NCBI GenBank assembly: GCA_963590435.1
Contig: CAVAPG010000063.1
Location: 1-9,838, forward strand
Length of the DNA: 9,838 bases
Reading direction: 5' to 3'
Source: F23-B02 sp963590435
GTDB taxonomy: Bacteria; Bacillota; Clostridia; Oscillospirales; Oscillospiraceae
Below are positions 1 to 5,536 of this stretch, in pieces (the first letter of the stretch is position 1; every line of letters begins with the position of its first letter). The position numbers were made by a program, and so were the translations under genes. Below the pieces are notes generated by a model. It was not told the DNA's origin. It saw nothing but the letters and a program-made list of their open reading frames with translations, and did not search any database.

Positions 1-2
1 GC

Positions 3-65
3 TTCGGCGTCAAAAACTTCGAAACATTCAGAAACAGAATACTGTATTGCGCTTCATCTTATTGA
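3..65 (+). CDS. ISL3-family transposase, C-terminal end only (partial, runs off left edge)
   Basis: The frame beginning at base 3 is open from the window edge to TGA at 63-65 and encodes FGVKNFETFRNRILYCASSY. ISL3-family transposases commonly finish with a motif of the form GF(x)NFxxFRNRIL, which this tail matches (recalled family knowledge, not a database hit). Only 20 residues are visible, so the state of the catalytic DDE domain cannot be judged. A perfect palindrome follows 3 bases after the stop, and an IS-end-like sequence ends 84 bases after it, which is the layout expected at the right end of such an element. The alternative is a chance frame at the edge. Confidence 0.55.
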   Translation, partial: FGVKNFETFRNRILYCASSY

Positions 66-67
66 CA

Positions 68-101
68 AATGAGAGAGTGAGGCGCGCCTCACTCTCTCAT
101 T
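68..101. terminator. Perfect 34-base palindrome, probable terminator of the transposase gene
   Basis: Bases 68-83 are the exact reverse complement of 86-101, with only two bases at the centre, so the stem is effectively 15-16 bp (AATGAGAGAGTGAGGC and its complement). It starts 3 bases after the transposase stop. The plus-strand side is followed by a T-rich stretch (ttcggtttcttt) rather than a clean T-run. It may act as a terminator and also block read-through into the IS end. Confidence 0.55.
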
Positions 102-123
102 ACTTCGGTTTCTTTATGTTTGC

Positions 124-149
124 TCTACCTCAACTATTGACACAGAGCC
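124..149 (-). repeat. IS-end-like sequence, copy 1 (probable right end of the ISL3-like element)
   Basis: This begins TCTACCTCAACTATTGACAC and finishes AGAGCC. Read on the minus strand it starts GGCTCTGTGTCAATAGTTG, resembling the GGCTCTTTGTCA-type terminal repeats I recall for ISL3 elements. It lies just downstream of the transposase tail. Copy 2, 35 bases further on, matches 24 of 26 positions. The left end of the element is outside the window, so a true terminal inverted repeat cannot be verified. Confidence 0.5.
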
Positions 150-158
150 TATTTTTGT

Positions 159-184
159 TCTACCCCAACTATTGACACAGATCC
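159..184 (-). repeat. IS-end-like sequence, copy 2 (tandem direct repeat of 124-149)
   Basis: This is the same 26-base sequence as 124-149 with two differences (C for T at 165, T for G at 182), in the same orientation and offset by 35 bases. A second end with no transposase between the copies suggests either a remnant of an older related insertion or an insertion next to a pre-existing end. Confidence 0.5.
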
Positions 185-190
185 AAAAGA

Positions 191-239
191 AACTGGACAC
201 CAATCGTAATACGCATCGTATCAAAATTGGTGTCCAGTT
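191..239 (-). terminator. Terminator of the tRNA-Gln gene (two-tier hairpin)
   Basis: Bases 191-204 (AACTGGACACCAAT) pair perfectly with 226-239, giving a 14-bp outer stem. Inside the loop, ATACG (209-213) pairs with CGTAT (217-221) around CAT, giving a second tier. Read on the minus strand the structure begins one base after the tRNA CCA and is followed by TCTTTTGG, a short T-rich tract. This fits intrinsic termination of the tRNA transcript. Confidence 0.65.
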
Positions 240-240
240 A

Positions 241-314
241 TGGCAGCGGATGAAGGATTCGAACCCTCACAAACGGAGTCAGAGTCCGGTGTGCTACCAT
301 TACACAAATCCGCT
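241..314 (-). tRNA. trnQ: tRNA-Gln (anticodon CUG), CCA encoded
   Basis: The minus strand folds as a 74-base tRNA. The acceptor AGCGGAT pairs perfectly with ATCCGCT, the D-stem is GTG/CAC with GG in the loop, and the anticodon arm is CCGGA-CTCTGAC-TCCGT. The variable loop is TTGT, and the T-arm is GAGGG-TTCGAAT-CCTTC. The discriminator is G and the CCA is genome-encoded (241-243). The anticodon CTG lies at 280-282 and reads CAG (Gln). Pair 27-43 is a C-U mismatch, so the anticodon stem has four good pairs. It is a single-gene unit with its own promoter and terminator. Confidence 0.95.
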
Positions 315-327
315 AAACGCAAAAGTT

Positions 328-355
328 ATTATACATGAAATTTGCCATTTGTCAA
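328..355 (-). promoter_or_regulatory. Sigma-A-type promoter of tRNA-Gln
   Basis: On the minus strand there is a perfect -35 TTGACA (350-355), a 16-base spacer, and a perfect -10 TATAAT (328-333) preceded by TG one base upstream (extended -10). Transcription would start near 321, about 7 bases before the mature tRNA 5' end. Confidence 0.85.
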
Positions 356-500
356 TACCGAATCAATCCTTTCTCTAAAAATTTTTGTAGGTGTTACAAT
401 GATAGCTGGCAGTAGGTCAAACATTCAGATACGATGTTAGCTCGTCCCTGAATGCCTGGTGAAAAAAGATATCAAATGGAGTAAGTCTGTGTTAAGGTAG

Positions 501-674
501 AGTTGCTCTCACAAATCCGTAAGGCAGGCGTCACCATTCGCTATTGTATTCTTCGGGTATGCGCCGGAAACGGTCCAGACAGACAACGGCAGCGAGTTTT
601 GCAATACGGCAAAAACAGCGCAAGTACACTTCTTCGATGCGTTTTGCAATGAGATCCATGACAAAGTGGGATGA
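501..674 (+). pseudogene. Decayed DDE (rve-type) transposase fragment, IS481/IS3-like
   Basis: One frame is open from 501 to TGA at 672-674 and contains FGYAPETVQTDNGSEF, which carries the QTDNGSEF motif around the second catalytic Asp of rve-type integrase cores. The following segment (VHFFDAFCNEIHDKVG) still resembles the stretch that leads to HNGKVERSHR in intact proteins, but the frame stops there and that downstream motif with the catalytic Glu is missing. There is no upstream HTH and no start codon with a ribosome binding site; TAG at 498-500 closes the frame on the left. About 57 codons remain of a family usually above 250 aa. Assignment to IS481 rather than an IS3-type ORFB is uncertain. 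Confidence 0.7.
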
Positions 675-727
675 AACCCTAAACGCGCCACGCTTTTTGT
701 GAAAAAGGGGGGTTCTTTAGATAGACT

Positions 728-756
728 GAGACGACCTCTAATTTGGAGGTCGTCTC
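728..756. repeat. Perfect 11-bp inverted repeat (hairpin)
   Basis: GAGACGACCTC (728-738) pairs with GAGGTCGTCTC (746-756) around a 7-base loop. Neither strand has a T-run directly after it, so it is a weak terminator candidate. It lies between the transposase fragment and the operon end and may be an element end or a transcription barrier. Confidence 0.45.
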
Positions 757-806
757 GATGCCAGAAAAATGAATAAGGAAGGAAAAAGATTGAGAGTGAT
801 TTAAGA

Positions 807-844
807 TCCGGAAGTCCGGAGCATCTGAAAACCGGACTCCCGGA
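807..844 (-). terminator. Probable terminator of the acyl-CoA dehydrogenase/ETF/CoA-transferase operon
   Basis: TCCGGAAGTCCGG (807-819) pairs with CCGGACTCCCGGA (832-844) with one mismatch and a 12-base loop. It begins 42 bases after the CoA-transferase stop codon on the minus strand. The tract after it (ATCTTAAATCAC) is only modestly T-rich, so termination strength is uncertain. Confidence 0.45.
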
Positions 845-886
845 ATAAATAGGGAAGAGGATTATGAGAAATATCTTTGTTGAGTG

Positions 887-2143
887 TTAGATGAGCTTCT
901 TATCTCTGAGATCTGCTATCTTTGCGTCGTCGTAGCCCAAAATACCCTTGAGAATGCTCTCAGTGTCCTGACCGAGTGTAGGAGCACCGCGCCATACCTG
1001 ACCGGGGGTTCCGGACAGTTTCGGAACTATGCCGAATGCGGTAACATCCTTGTCGAGTGTCTGATCGTGGTATTCGATGAAGTCTCCGCGGCTTTGATAG
1101 TGAGGATTCTCCAGACAATCCTTCGGGCCCATTACGCGGCTGCAGGGAACCTTGAATTTTGCCATAGCATCTTCAATCTCCTGCGCTGTATGCGCTGCGC
1201 ACCACTCGATAACTTTTGCGTCAAGCTCGCGGCCCTTTTCGGAAGCTACAGCTTCGATGCCGGAGGAGCAATCCTTGTAGTTGAAGTACTCAAGGTCAAA
1301 GCCGAGAGCCTGAATAGCTCTCTTGTAGACGCCGGGGCCGAACGCGCCGACTGCTACGTCGTAGCCGTCCTTGGACTTGAACAGACCGTAGGGCTGGAAT
1401 GCTGCGGACTTGTTGCCCGAGCGGCTGTTCTGACGGCCTGCCATGGTGTAGGAGGTGTACAGGTCGCAGCAGTAGCTTGCTTGAACCTCGAACTGTGCAA
1501 CGTCAACGACCTGACCTTTGCCGGTCTTGAGGACGTTTATATATGCTGCCAGCACGCCGAATACCGCGGCATATGCGGAGGTGAAGTCGTTGAGCCAGGG
1601 CTTGCCGACGACGGGGTCGCCGTCCTTTTCGCCGTTGAGACCCATCCAGCCTGAGAAGGCCTGGCCGATCATGTCGTAGGAAGCTCTGTCGCAGTACTCG
1701 GGCAGGCCGCCGAACGCAGGGTTACCGTAACCGCTTATGTGTGCGATAATAAGACGAGGATTTACTGCGAGGAGGTCTTCGTCGCGAATTCCCAGCTTTT
1801 CGAGCCAGACCATGTTCTCCATGAACACGTCGGCTTCCTTGATAAGGCCGTAGAACAGCTCCTTGACTTCGGGGTGCTTGAGGTTGAGCTCAAGAGAGAG
1901 GGAGAGCTTGTTGCGTCCGTCCTGCGCCCATGAAGTACTGACAACCTTACCGTCTTCCTTTGCAAACGGAGCAAGGACGCGGAGAGTGTCGCCTACGCCG
2001 GGTCTCTCAATGTGAATTACTTCAGCACCGAAATCGGCAAGAAGAGTTGCCGCATAAGGCATTGCTATCAGTGAACCGGTGTCAATGATGCGCATACCGG
2101 CAAATGGACCGTATTCGGGGATAAGAGATTTACGTTCACTCAT
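887..2143 (-). CDS. CaiB/BaiF-family (family III) CoA-transferase, CaiB-like
   Basis: This 418-aa protein is predicted to move CoA between carboxylic acids in the cytoplasm without ATP. The N-terminal GPFAGMRIIDTG and LLADFGAEVIHIERPGVGDTLRV fit the family's CoA-binding fold. In LNDFTSAYAA, Asp186 aligns with the catalytic Asp of E. coli CaiB (my recalled alignment). The C-terminal stretch GQVWRGAPTLGQDTESILK closely resembles the same part of CaiB, which has 405 aa, so length fits. The start is supported by AGGAG at 2153-2157, nine bases upstream. It is the last gene of the operon, 42 bases after etfA. The context suggests it activates the acid handled by the dehydrogenase, using the reduced acyl-CoA product as CoA donor. 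The substrate is not determined; FldA- or HadA-type hydroxyacid CoA-transferases look less similar. Confidence 0.88.
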   Translation of the reverse strand: MSERKSLIPEYGPFAGMRIIDTGSLIAMPYAATLLADFGAEVIHIERPGVGDTLRVLAPFAKEDGKVVSTSWAQDGRNKLSLSLELNLKHPEVKELFYGLIKEADVFMENMVWLEKLGIRDEDLLAVNPRLIIAHISGYGNPAFGGLPEYCDRASYDMIGQAFSGWMGLNGEKDGDPVVGKPWLNDFTSAYAAVFGVLAAYINVLKTGKGQVVDVAQFEVQASYCCDLYTSYTMAGRQNSRSGNKSAAFQPYGLFKSKDGYDVAVGAFGPGVYKRAIQALGFDLEYFNYKDCSSGIEAVASEKGRELDAKVIEWCAAHTAQEIEDAMAKFKVPCSRVMGPKDCLENPHYQSRGDFIEYHDQTLDKDVTAFGIVPKLSGTPGQVWRGAPTLGQDTESILKGILGYDDAKIADLRDKKLI

Positions 2144-2185
2144 TTTAATTAGCTCCTTTTTTAAATTTTTTATATTATATCAATA

Positions 2186-3181
2186 TTACTTTCTTTTCTT
2201 TATTTCTTCGATTATTGCCGGAACCAGAGTGCGATAGTCAGCTACAGCACCGTAATGAGAAATATCGAATATAGGAACACCGGGAGTATGGTTGATGCTG
2301 ATAATGCACTTGGAGTTTTGCATGCCAACCTGGTACTGAACAGAACCGGAAATAGCAATGTTTATGATGTGGTCAGGCTTTACGGTTGCACCGGACTGAC
2401 CAATTTGCTCCTCATGAGGCAGCCAGCCGTTGTCTATGATAGGACGCGATGCAGCCAGCTGACCTCCGAGAAGTTCTGCAAGCTCCGCAAGCATTTTCAG
2501 ATCGTCCTCATTCTTTATTCCTCTGCCGCCGCAAACAAGCAGACTCGCTTTATCGATTGGCTCATGGTCACATACCTTCTGCGTTTCCTCAATAACTTCA
2601 TAGCAGTCCTCAGCGCTGATATTTACGGATTCGCAAATGATTTCGCCCTTGCGGTTCTCATCGGGTTCCAGCGGAGTAAACATCTTGGGACGAACGGTTG
2701 CCATTTGCGGACGGCACTCAAGTATGACGATGTGAGCCAAAATGCTGCCGCCGTATGCGGGAGTCGTCTGATAGAAGACATCATCTTCATCATAGCCGAG
2801 ATCAATAGCGTCGGCGGTCAGTCCGGTTTTTAGCGAAACCATGACACGGGGAGCAAAATCACGCCCCAAGCTTGTCGCACCGTAGAGTATGATGGAAGGC
2901 TTATATTTTTCAGCTAACTGGGTCATTGCCTGCTGATAAGGACGTGCACTGTAACTTGCCAGTGCTGCGTCTTCGGCAACTATAACCTTATCTGCTCCGT
3001 GTGCTATCAGTGTATCGGCCAAATTTTTTACGTTGCTGCCAAGGAGAATGGCGTAAATATCCTCGCCGTTATGTGCCTTGAGCTCCTGAGCTTTAGCAAG
3101 GAGTTCGAGAGTGACAGGATTAAGAATCCCGTTCTGCTGCTCGGCAAATATCCATATGCCCTTGTAATCTTCTTTTGCCAT
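2186..3181 (-). CDS. etfA: Electron transfer flavoprotein alpha subunit
   Basis: This 331-aa protein forms the ETF heterodimer with the adjacent EtfB and carries electrons to or from the acyl-CoA dehydrogenase. The N-terminal domain includes YGGSILA and RPQMATVRP (about 143-165). The C-terminal FAD domain (about 210-331) has the expected SRPIID (245-250), QIGQSG (259-264) and PIFDISHYGAVAD (303-315). Two usually conserved FAD-site motifs differ: ISGAIQH is ISGSVQY (277-283), and INKDP is INHTP (296-300). The altered residues could shift the flavin potential, but this is inference. The start codon follows AGGAGG (3189-3194) by 7 bases; that site overlaps the etfB stop, so translation is probably coupled. 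Length is normal for the family. Confidence 0.95.
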   Translation of the reverse strand: MAKEDYKGIWIFAEQQNGILNPVTLELLAKAQELKAHNGEDIYAILLGSNVKNLADTLIAHGADKVIVAEDAALASYSARPYQQAMTQLAEKYKPSIILYGATSLGRDFAPRVMVSLKTGLTADAIDLGYDEDDVFYQTTPAYGGSILAHIVILECRPQMATVRPKMFTPLEPDENRKGEIICESVNISAEDCYEVIEETQKVCDHEPIDKASLLVCGGRGIKNEDDLKMLAELAELLGGQLAASRPIIDNGWLPHEEQIGQSGATVKPDHIINIAISGSVQYQVGMQNSKCIISINHTPGVPIFDISHYGAVADYRTLVPAIIEEIKKRK

Positions 3182-3193
3182 GTCAGCACCTCC

Positions 3194-3979
3194 TCAGACA
3201 ATATGCTCGTTTGCGAGCATATCCACAAATTGTACGGCCATTTCCTCCACGGAACCATCGAAATACATGGTATCGGTGTTGCGCTTTGGCGGTTCGAAAA
3301 CTTTCTTGGTTGATGAGGGAGAGCCCGGAATTCCGGTGCGCTCTGTATCAGCTTCAAGAGCTGAAGCATCCCAAACTGTTCTGGGCTTCTTTAATGCCTT
3401 CATTATGTTTAACGGCGTTGCATAGCGCGGAGTGTTTATTTCAGCACATACCGTTACCAATGCCGGCAGCTTTGCCTTGACCTTTTGAGTGCAGTCTTCA
3501 AGATTGCGATCGCATACAACCCATCCGTCTTGAATGTCAATGCTTGATGCAAGAGTGATTTGAGGAACATTCAGATACGCAGCAGTTGCCGGTCCCGTCT
3601 GGGCAGTATCACCGTCAACAGCATGACGGCCAAACAGCAGGAGATCATAGTCTCCGATTTTTTCGGCGGCCTTTGCAAGAGTGTAAGCCGTTGCAAGAGT
3701 GTCAGCGCCGCCAAATGCACGGTCGGAAAGCAAATATGCTTCATCGCAACCAAGCGCGAGAGCTTTCTTGAGCATGTCTTCAGCCTGCGGTGGTCCCATG
3801 CTTATAGCAACAACGGTTGCACCGTATTTTTCCTTGAGCTGAACGGCTGCCTCAATTGCATTTGCATCGAGCGGGTTAATCATACTTTGAACGCCTTCGC
3901 GTTTAAGGTTGCCGGTTTTTGGATCAAGTTTCACATCATCCGTATCCGGTACCTGCTTAACAAATACTAATATTTTCAT
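3194..3979 (-). CDS. etfB: Electron transfer flavoprotein beta subunit, bifurcating-type signature
   Basis: This 261-aa protein starts MKILVFVKQVPDTDDV, typical of EtfB/FixA. The nucleotide-binding segment GRHAVDGDTAQTGP (117-130) matches the DGDTAQVGP pattern I recall from bifurcating ETFs such as those of Acidaminococcus and Megasphaera, where EtfB binds a second FAD. Ordinary ETFs bind AMP there and have a DDDCNQTG-like sequence. It may therefore oxidise NADH, sending one electron to ferredoxin or flavodoxin and one to the enoyl-CoA reductase. The start is supported by GGAGAG (3986-3991), six bases upstream. It lies 21 bases after the dehydrogenase stop and 12 bases before the etfA start. 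The family is certain; bifurcation is inferred. Confidence 0.95.
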   Translation of the reverse strand: MKILVFVKQVPDTDDVKLDPKTGNLKREGVQSMINPLDANAIEAAVQLKEKYGATVVAISMGPPQAEDMLKKALALGCDEAYLLSDRAFGGADTLATAYTLAKAAEKIGDYDLLLFGRHAVDGDTAQTGPATAAYLNVPQITLASSIDIQDGWVVCDRNLEDCTQKVKAKLPALVTVCAEINTPRYATPLNIMKALKKPRTVWDASALEADTERTGIPGSPSSTKKVFEPPKRNTDTMYFDGSVEEMAVQFVDMLANEHIV

Positions 3980-4000
3980 TTTATTCTCTCCGATTTGCCA

Positions 4001-5134
4001 TTATTTCGCAAGAACAGCACCGCTTATAACCATTCTCTGAATTTCGCTCGTGCCCTCGCCGATTTCGAGCAATTTTGCGTCGCGATAGAAGCGTTCAACA
4101 TGGAACTCACGGCTATATCCATTACCGCCGAGCACCTGGATGCAGTCATCGCAAATTTCGCAGCACCATCTTGAACTCATAAGTTTAAGCATAGCAGCTT
4201 CAACGGTGTGGCGCTGACCTTCGCTCTTCATCTGCGCAGTATCCCAAACCATAAGATCAATTGCACGGATCTTTGCGGCCATGTCTGCGAACTTGAATGC
4301 TACACCCTGATACTTTGCGATGGGCTTGCCGAAGGTGACGCGCTCGTTTGCATAGTTCTTTGCGACCTCCATTGCATGCTGTGCAAGACCCGAAGCAATA
4401 GCTCCGATGGAGATACGCGCACCGTCAAGAGCCATCATTGCGATCTTGAAGCCTGCGCCTTCCTTGCCGACAAGTGCGTCTGCGGGAAGCTTGATGTTGT
4501 CGAAGCTCAGCTCACAGGTCGCACTACCGCACATGCCCATTTTATGCTCGAATTTTCCGACCGTGAGACCCTCTGCATCCTTAGGAACGATAAAAACGCT
4601 TATTCCCTTTGCGCCGGCTTCTGGATCGGTTTTTGCCATGATAAGATAATAGTCTGCTACACCGGAGTTGGTAATCCATGCTTTGCCGCCGTTGAGTATG
4701 TAGCTGCCGTCTGCCTGCTTAGCTGCTATAGATTTGATTGCTGCTGCATCTGAACCTGCGTTGGACTCGGTAAGACCGAATGCGAAAATCTTGCCTTCTG
4801 CAGCAAGGGGAAGATAGTGATTCTTCTGTTCTTCACTGCCGTGAACATAGATCATATCAGCTGCAAGCCAGTCGGCATCGAGGAACAAAGCAACGCTTGC
4901 ACTGCCCTTGGCGATCTCATTGATGACAATCTCACTCATAACGGCATCACCGCCGCCGCCACCGTACTGCTCGGGAAGGTGAATGCCCATAAGTCCGGCT
5001 TCGCAAAGCTTCTTGTGAACATCCCAGCTGAAACCGTTTTCGTCCATCCATTTGTCAAGGGGTTCAACCTCGTTTTTGGTAAACTCTCTTACCATATCGC
5101 GCACCATGATTTGCTCTTCCGTGAATTTGAACAT
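4001..5134 (-). CDS. Acyl-CoA dehydrogenase 1 (short-chain/butyryl-CoA dehydrogenase type)
   Basis: This 377-aa flavoenzyme interconverts acyl-CoA and 2-enoyl-CoA with ETF as partner. Signature 1, GLTESNAGSD (120-129), and signature 2, QVLGGNGYSREFHVERFYRD (333-352), are intact. WIT (153-155) and R265 with FGKP (268-271) fit FAD binding. Glu360 in GEGTSEIQR is the expected catalytic base. E. coli CaiA lacks this EGTSEIQ form, so the protein is closer to butyryl-CoA dehydrogenases. I start at the ATG at 5132-5134 because AAGGAG (5144-5149) sits nine bases upstream and FKFTEEQ is a family-typical N-terminus. A longer in-frame reading from 5296 adds 54 unlike residues. It is the first gene of a four-gene operon and is probably an enoyl-CoA reductase in vivo. 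Confidence 0.95.
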   Translation of the reverse strand: MFKFTEEQIMVRDMVREFTKNEVEPLDKWMDENGFSWDVHKKLCEAGLMGIHLPEQYGGGGGDAVMSEIVINEIAKGSASVALFLDADWLAADMIYVHGSEEQKNHYLPLAAEGKIFAFGLTESNAGSDAAAIKSIAAKQADGSYILNGGKAWITNSGVADYYLIMAKTDPEAGAKGISVFIVPKDAEGLTVGKFEHKMGMCGSATCELSFDNIKLPADALVGKEGAGFKIAMMALDGARISIGAIASGLAQHAMEVAKNYANERVTFGKPIAKYQGVAFKFADMAAKIRAIDLMVWDTAQMKSEGQRHTVEAAMLKLMSSRWCCEICDDCIQVLGGNGYSREFHVERFYRDAKLLEIGEGTSEIQRMVISGAVLAK

Positions 5135-5168
5135 TTTTTCAGTCTCCTTTTCATAAAAATGTGTTGCA

Positions 5169-5210
5169 CAACAGTTAATAGTAACATAAATGAAATGCAA
5201 ATAACTGTTG
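5169..5210. promoter_or_regulatory. Inverted repeat CAACAGTTA / TAACTGTTG, candidate operator in the leader of operon 1
   Basis: CAACAGTTA (5169-5177) and TAACTGTTG (5202-5210) are exact complements whose centres are 33 bases apart, about three helical turns, on the leader side of the minus-strand promoter. The core heptamer recurs at 5425-5431 over the -10 box of the regulator's promoter. A transcription factor binding pair is more likely than an RNA stem, since the loop would be 24 bases. Confidence 0.4.
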
Positions 5211-5235
5211 CTTATCTGTGATATAAAAACTGAGG

Positions 5236-5267
5236 TTTGACAAAAAGTAAACCTTATCGCTGTCAAA
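5236..5267. promoter_or_regulatory. Inverted repeat TTTGACA-N18-TGTCAAA at the start point of operon 1
   Basis: TTTGACA (5236-5242) and TGTCAAA (5261-5267) are exact complements. The second arm abuts the minus-strand -10 box and covers the predicted start point, a position suited to a repressor. The arms also resemble -35 hexamers, but I found no convincing -10 at the right distance from either. Confidence 0.35.
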
Positions 5268-5296
5268 ATAATAACATGCATATAACAAGCAGTCAA
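5268..5296 (-). promoter_or_regulatory. Probable promoter of the acyl-CoA dehydrogenase 1 operon
   Basis: On the minus strand, TTGACT (5291-5296) and TATTAT (5268-5273) each match the sigma-A consensus at 5 of 6 bases and are separated by exactly 17 bases. The start point would be near 5261, leaving a leader of about 127 bases that contains the inverted repeats described below. Confidence 0.6.
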
Positions 5297-5311
5297 CAGA
5301 AAACTGCGTGA

Positions 5312-5404
5312 TTAACCTCTTTTCTACTTTTCGACAAAAACACATCCTTAGTTTTACAGAAAAAAGGTGAATCTTATATAACAGTAGAAACGCACTGCGG
5401 TTAA
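5312..5404. repeat. Long-range interrupted inverted repeat in the divergent control region
   Basis: TTAACC (5312-5317) and TTTCTACT (5321-5328) face AGTAGAAA (5383-5390) and GGTTAA (5399-5404). The two pairs of arms are nested, with unequal gaps of 3 and 8 bases. They lie between the two divergent promoters, the right arm ending just before the regulator's -35 box. This could be a looping or operator arrangement, or coincidence in AT-rich DNA. Confidence 0.25.
5353..5382 (+). promoter_or_regulatory. Possible secondary upstream promoter for the regulator operon
   Basis: TTTACA (5353-5358) and TATAAC (5377-5382) are separated by 18 bases, each matching 5 of 6 consensus positions. It is weaker in context than the promoter at 5408-5436, which has an extended -10. 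Confidence 0.3.
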
Positions 5405-5407
5405 ATG

Positions 5408-5436
5408 TTCGCAAAAGTGTTTTAAACTGTTATAAT
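5408..5436 (+). promoter_or_regulatory. Probable main promoter of the regulator/acyl-CoA dehydrogenase 2 operon
   Basis: TTCGCA (5408-5413, 4 of 6) lies 17 bases from a perfect TATAAT (5431-5436) preceded by TG (extended -10). The heptamer AACTGTT at 5425-5431 overlaps the -10. The start point would be near 5443, giving a leader of about 94 bases before the ATG. Confidence 0.65.
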
Positions 5437-5536
5437 CTAAGGTGTGAGCTTGAGTTTTTGATTTATAAATATGCTTGCAGAGTTAGGCTTTGAAATGTAT
5501 AATAAGTAAACAGAAAGAGAGTGGGAGAGAAGGACA

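Larger units (their letters stand above)
315..886. other. Gene-poor stretch with IS debris and hairpins
   Basis: No intact gene is visible between the tRNA and the CoA-transferase stop. The stretch holds the tRNA promoter (328-355) and a weak inverted repeat CATTCAG/CTGAATG (422-428, 448-454). A sequence at 487-502 (CTGTGTTAAGGTAGAG) looks like a shortened, opposite-orientation copy of the IS ends at 124-184. The remainder is the decayed transposase fragment (501-674) and two strong hairpins (728-756, 807-844). It reads as decayed mobile DNA beside a tRNA gene. Confidence 0.6.

Noticed and set aside
422..435. A 14-base word aacattcagatacg shared by 420-433 and the etfB gene near 3566-3579
   Set aside because: The match is short, single and without flanking similarity, and one copy lies within conserved coding sequence, so it is most likely chance.
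884..1654. A 256-codon open frame on the plus strand opposite the CoA-transferase
   Set aside because: It is entirely antisense to a well-supported gene, has no ribosome binding site and encodes Cys/Val-rich sequence typical of a shadow frame.
2174..2179. TATAAT on the minus strand between etfA and the CoA-transferase gene
   Set aside because: The gap is simply AT-rich and no acceptable -35 lies 16-18 bases upstream, so an internal promoter is not supported.
5135..5296. A 54-residue N-terminal extension of acyl-CoA dehydrogenase 1
   Set aside because: The extension is unlike the family, runs through the predicted promoter and leader, and lacks a ribosome binding site, whereas the ATG at 5132-5134 has AAGGAG at good spacing.
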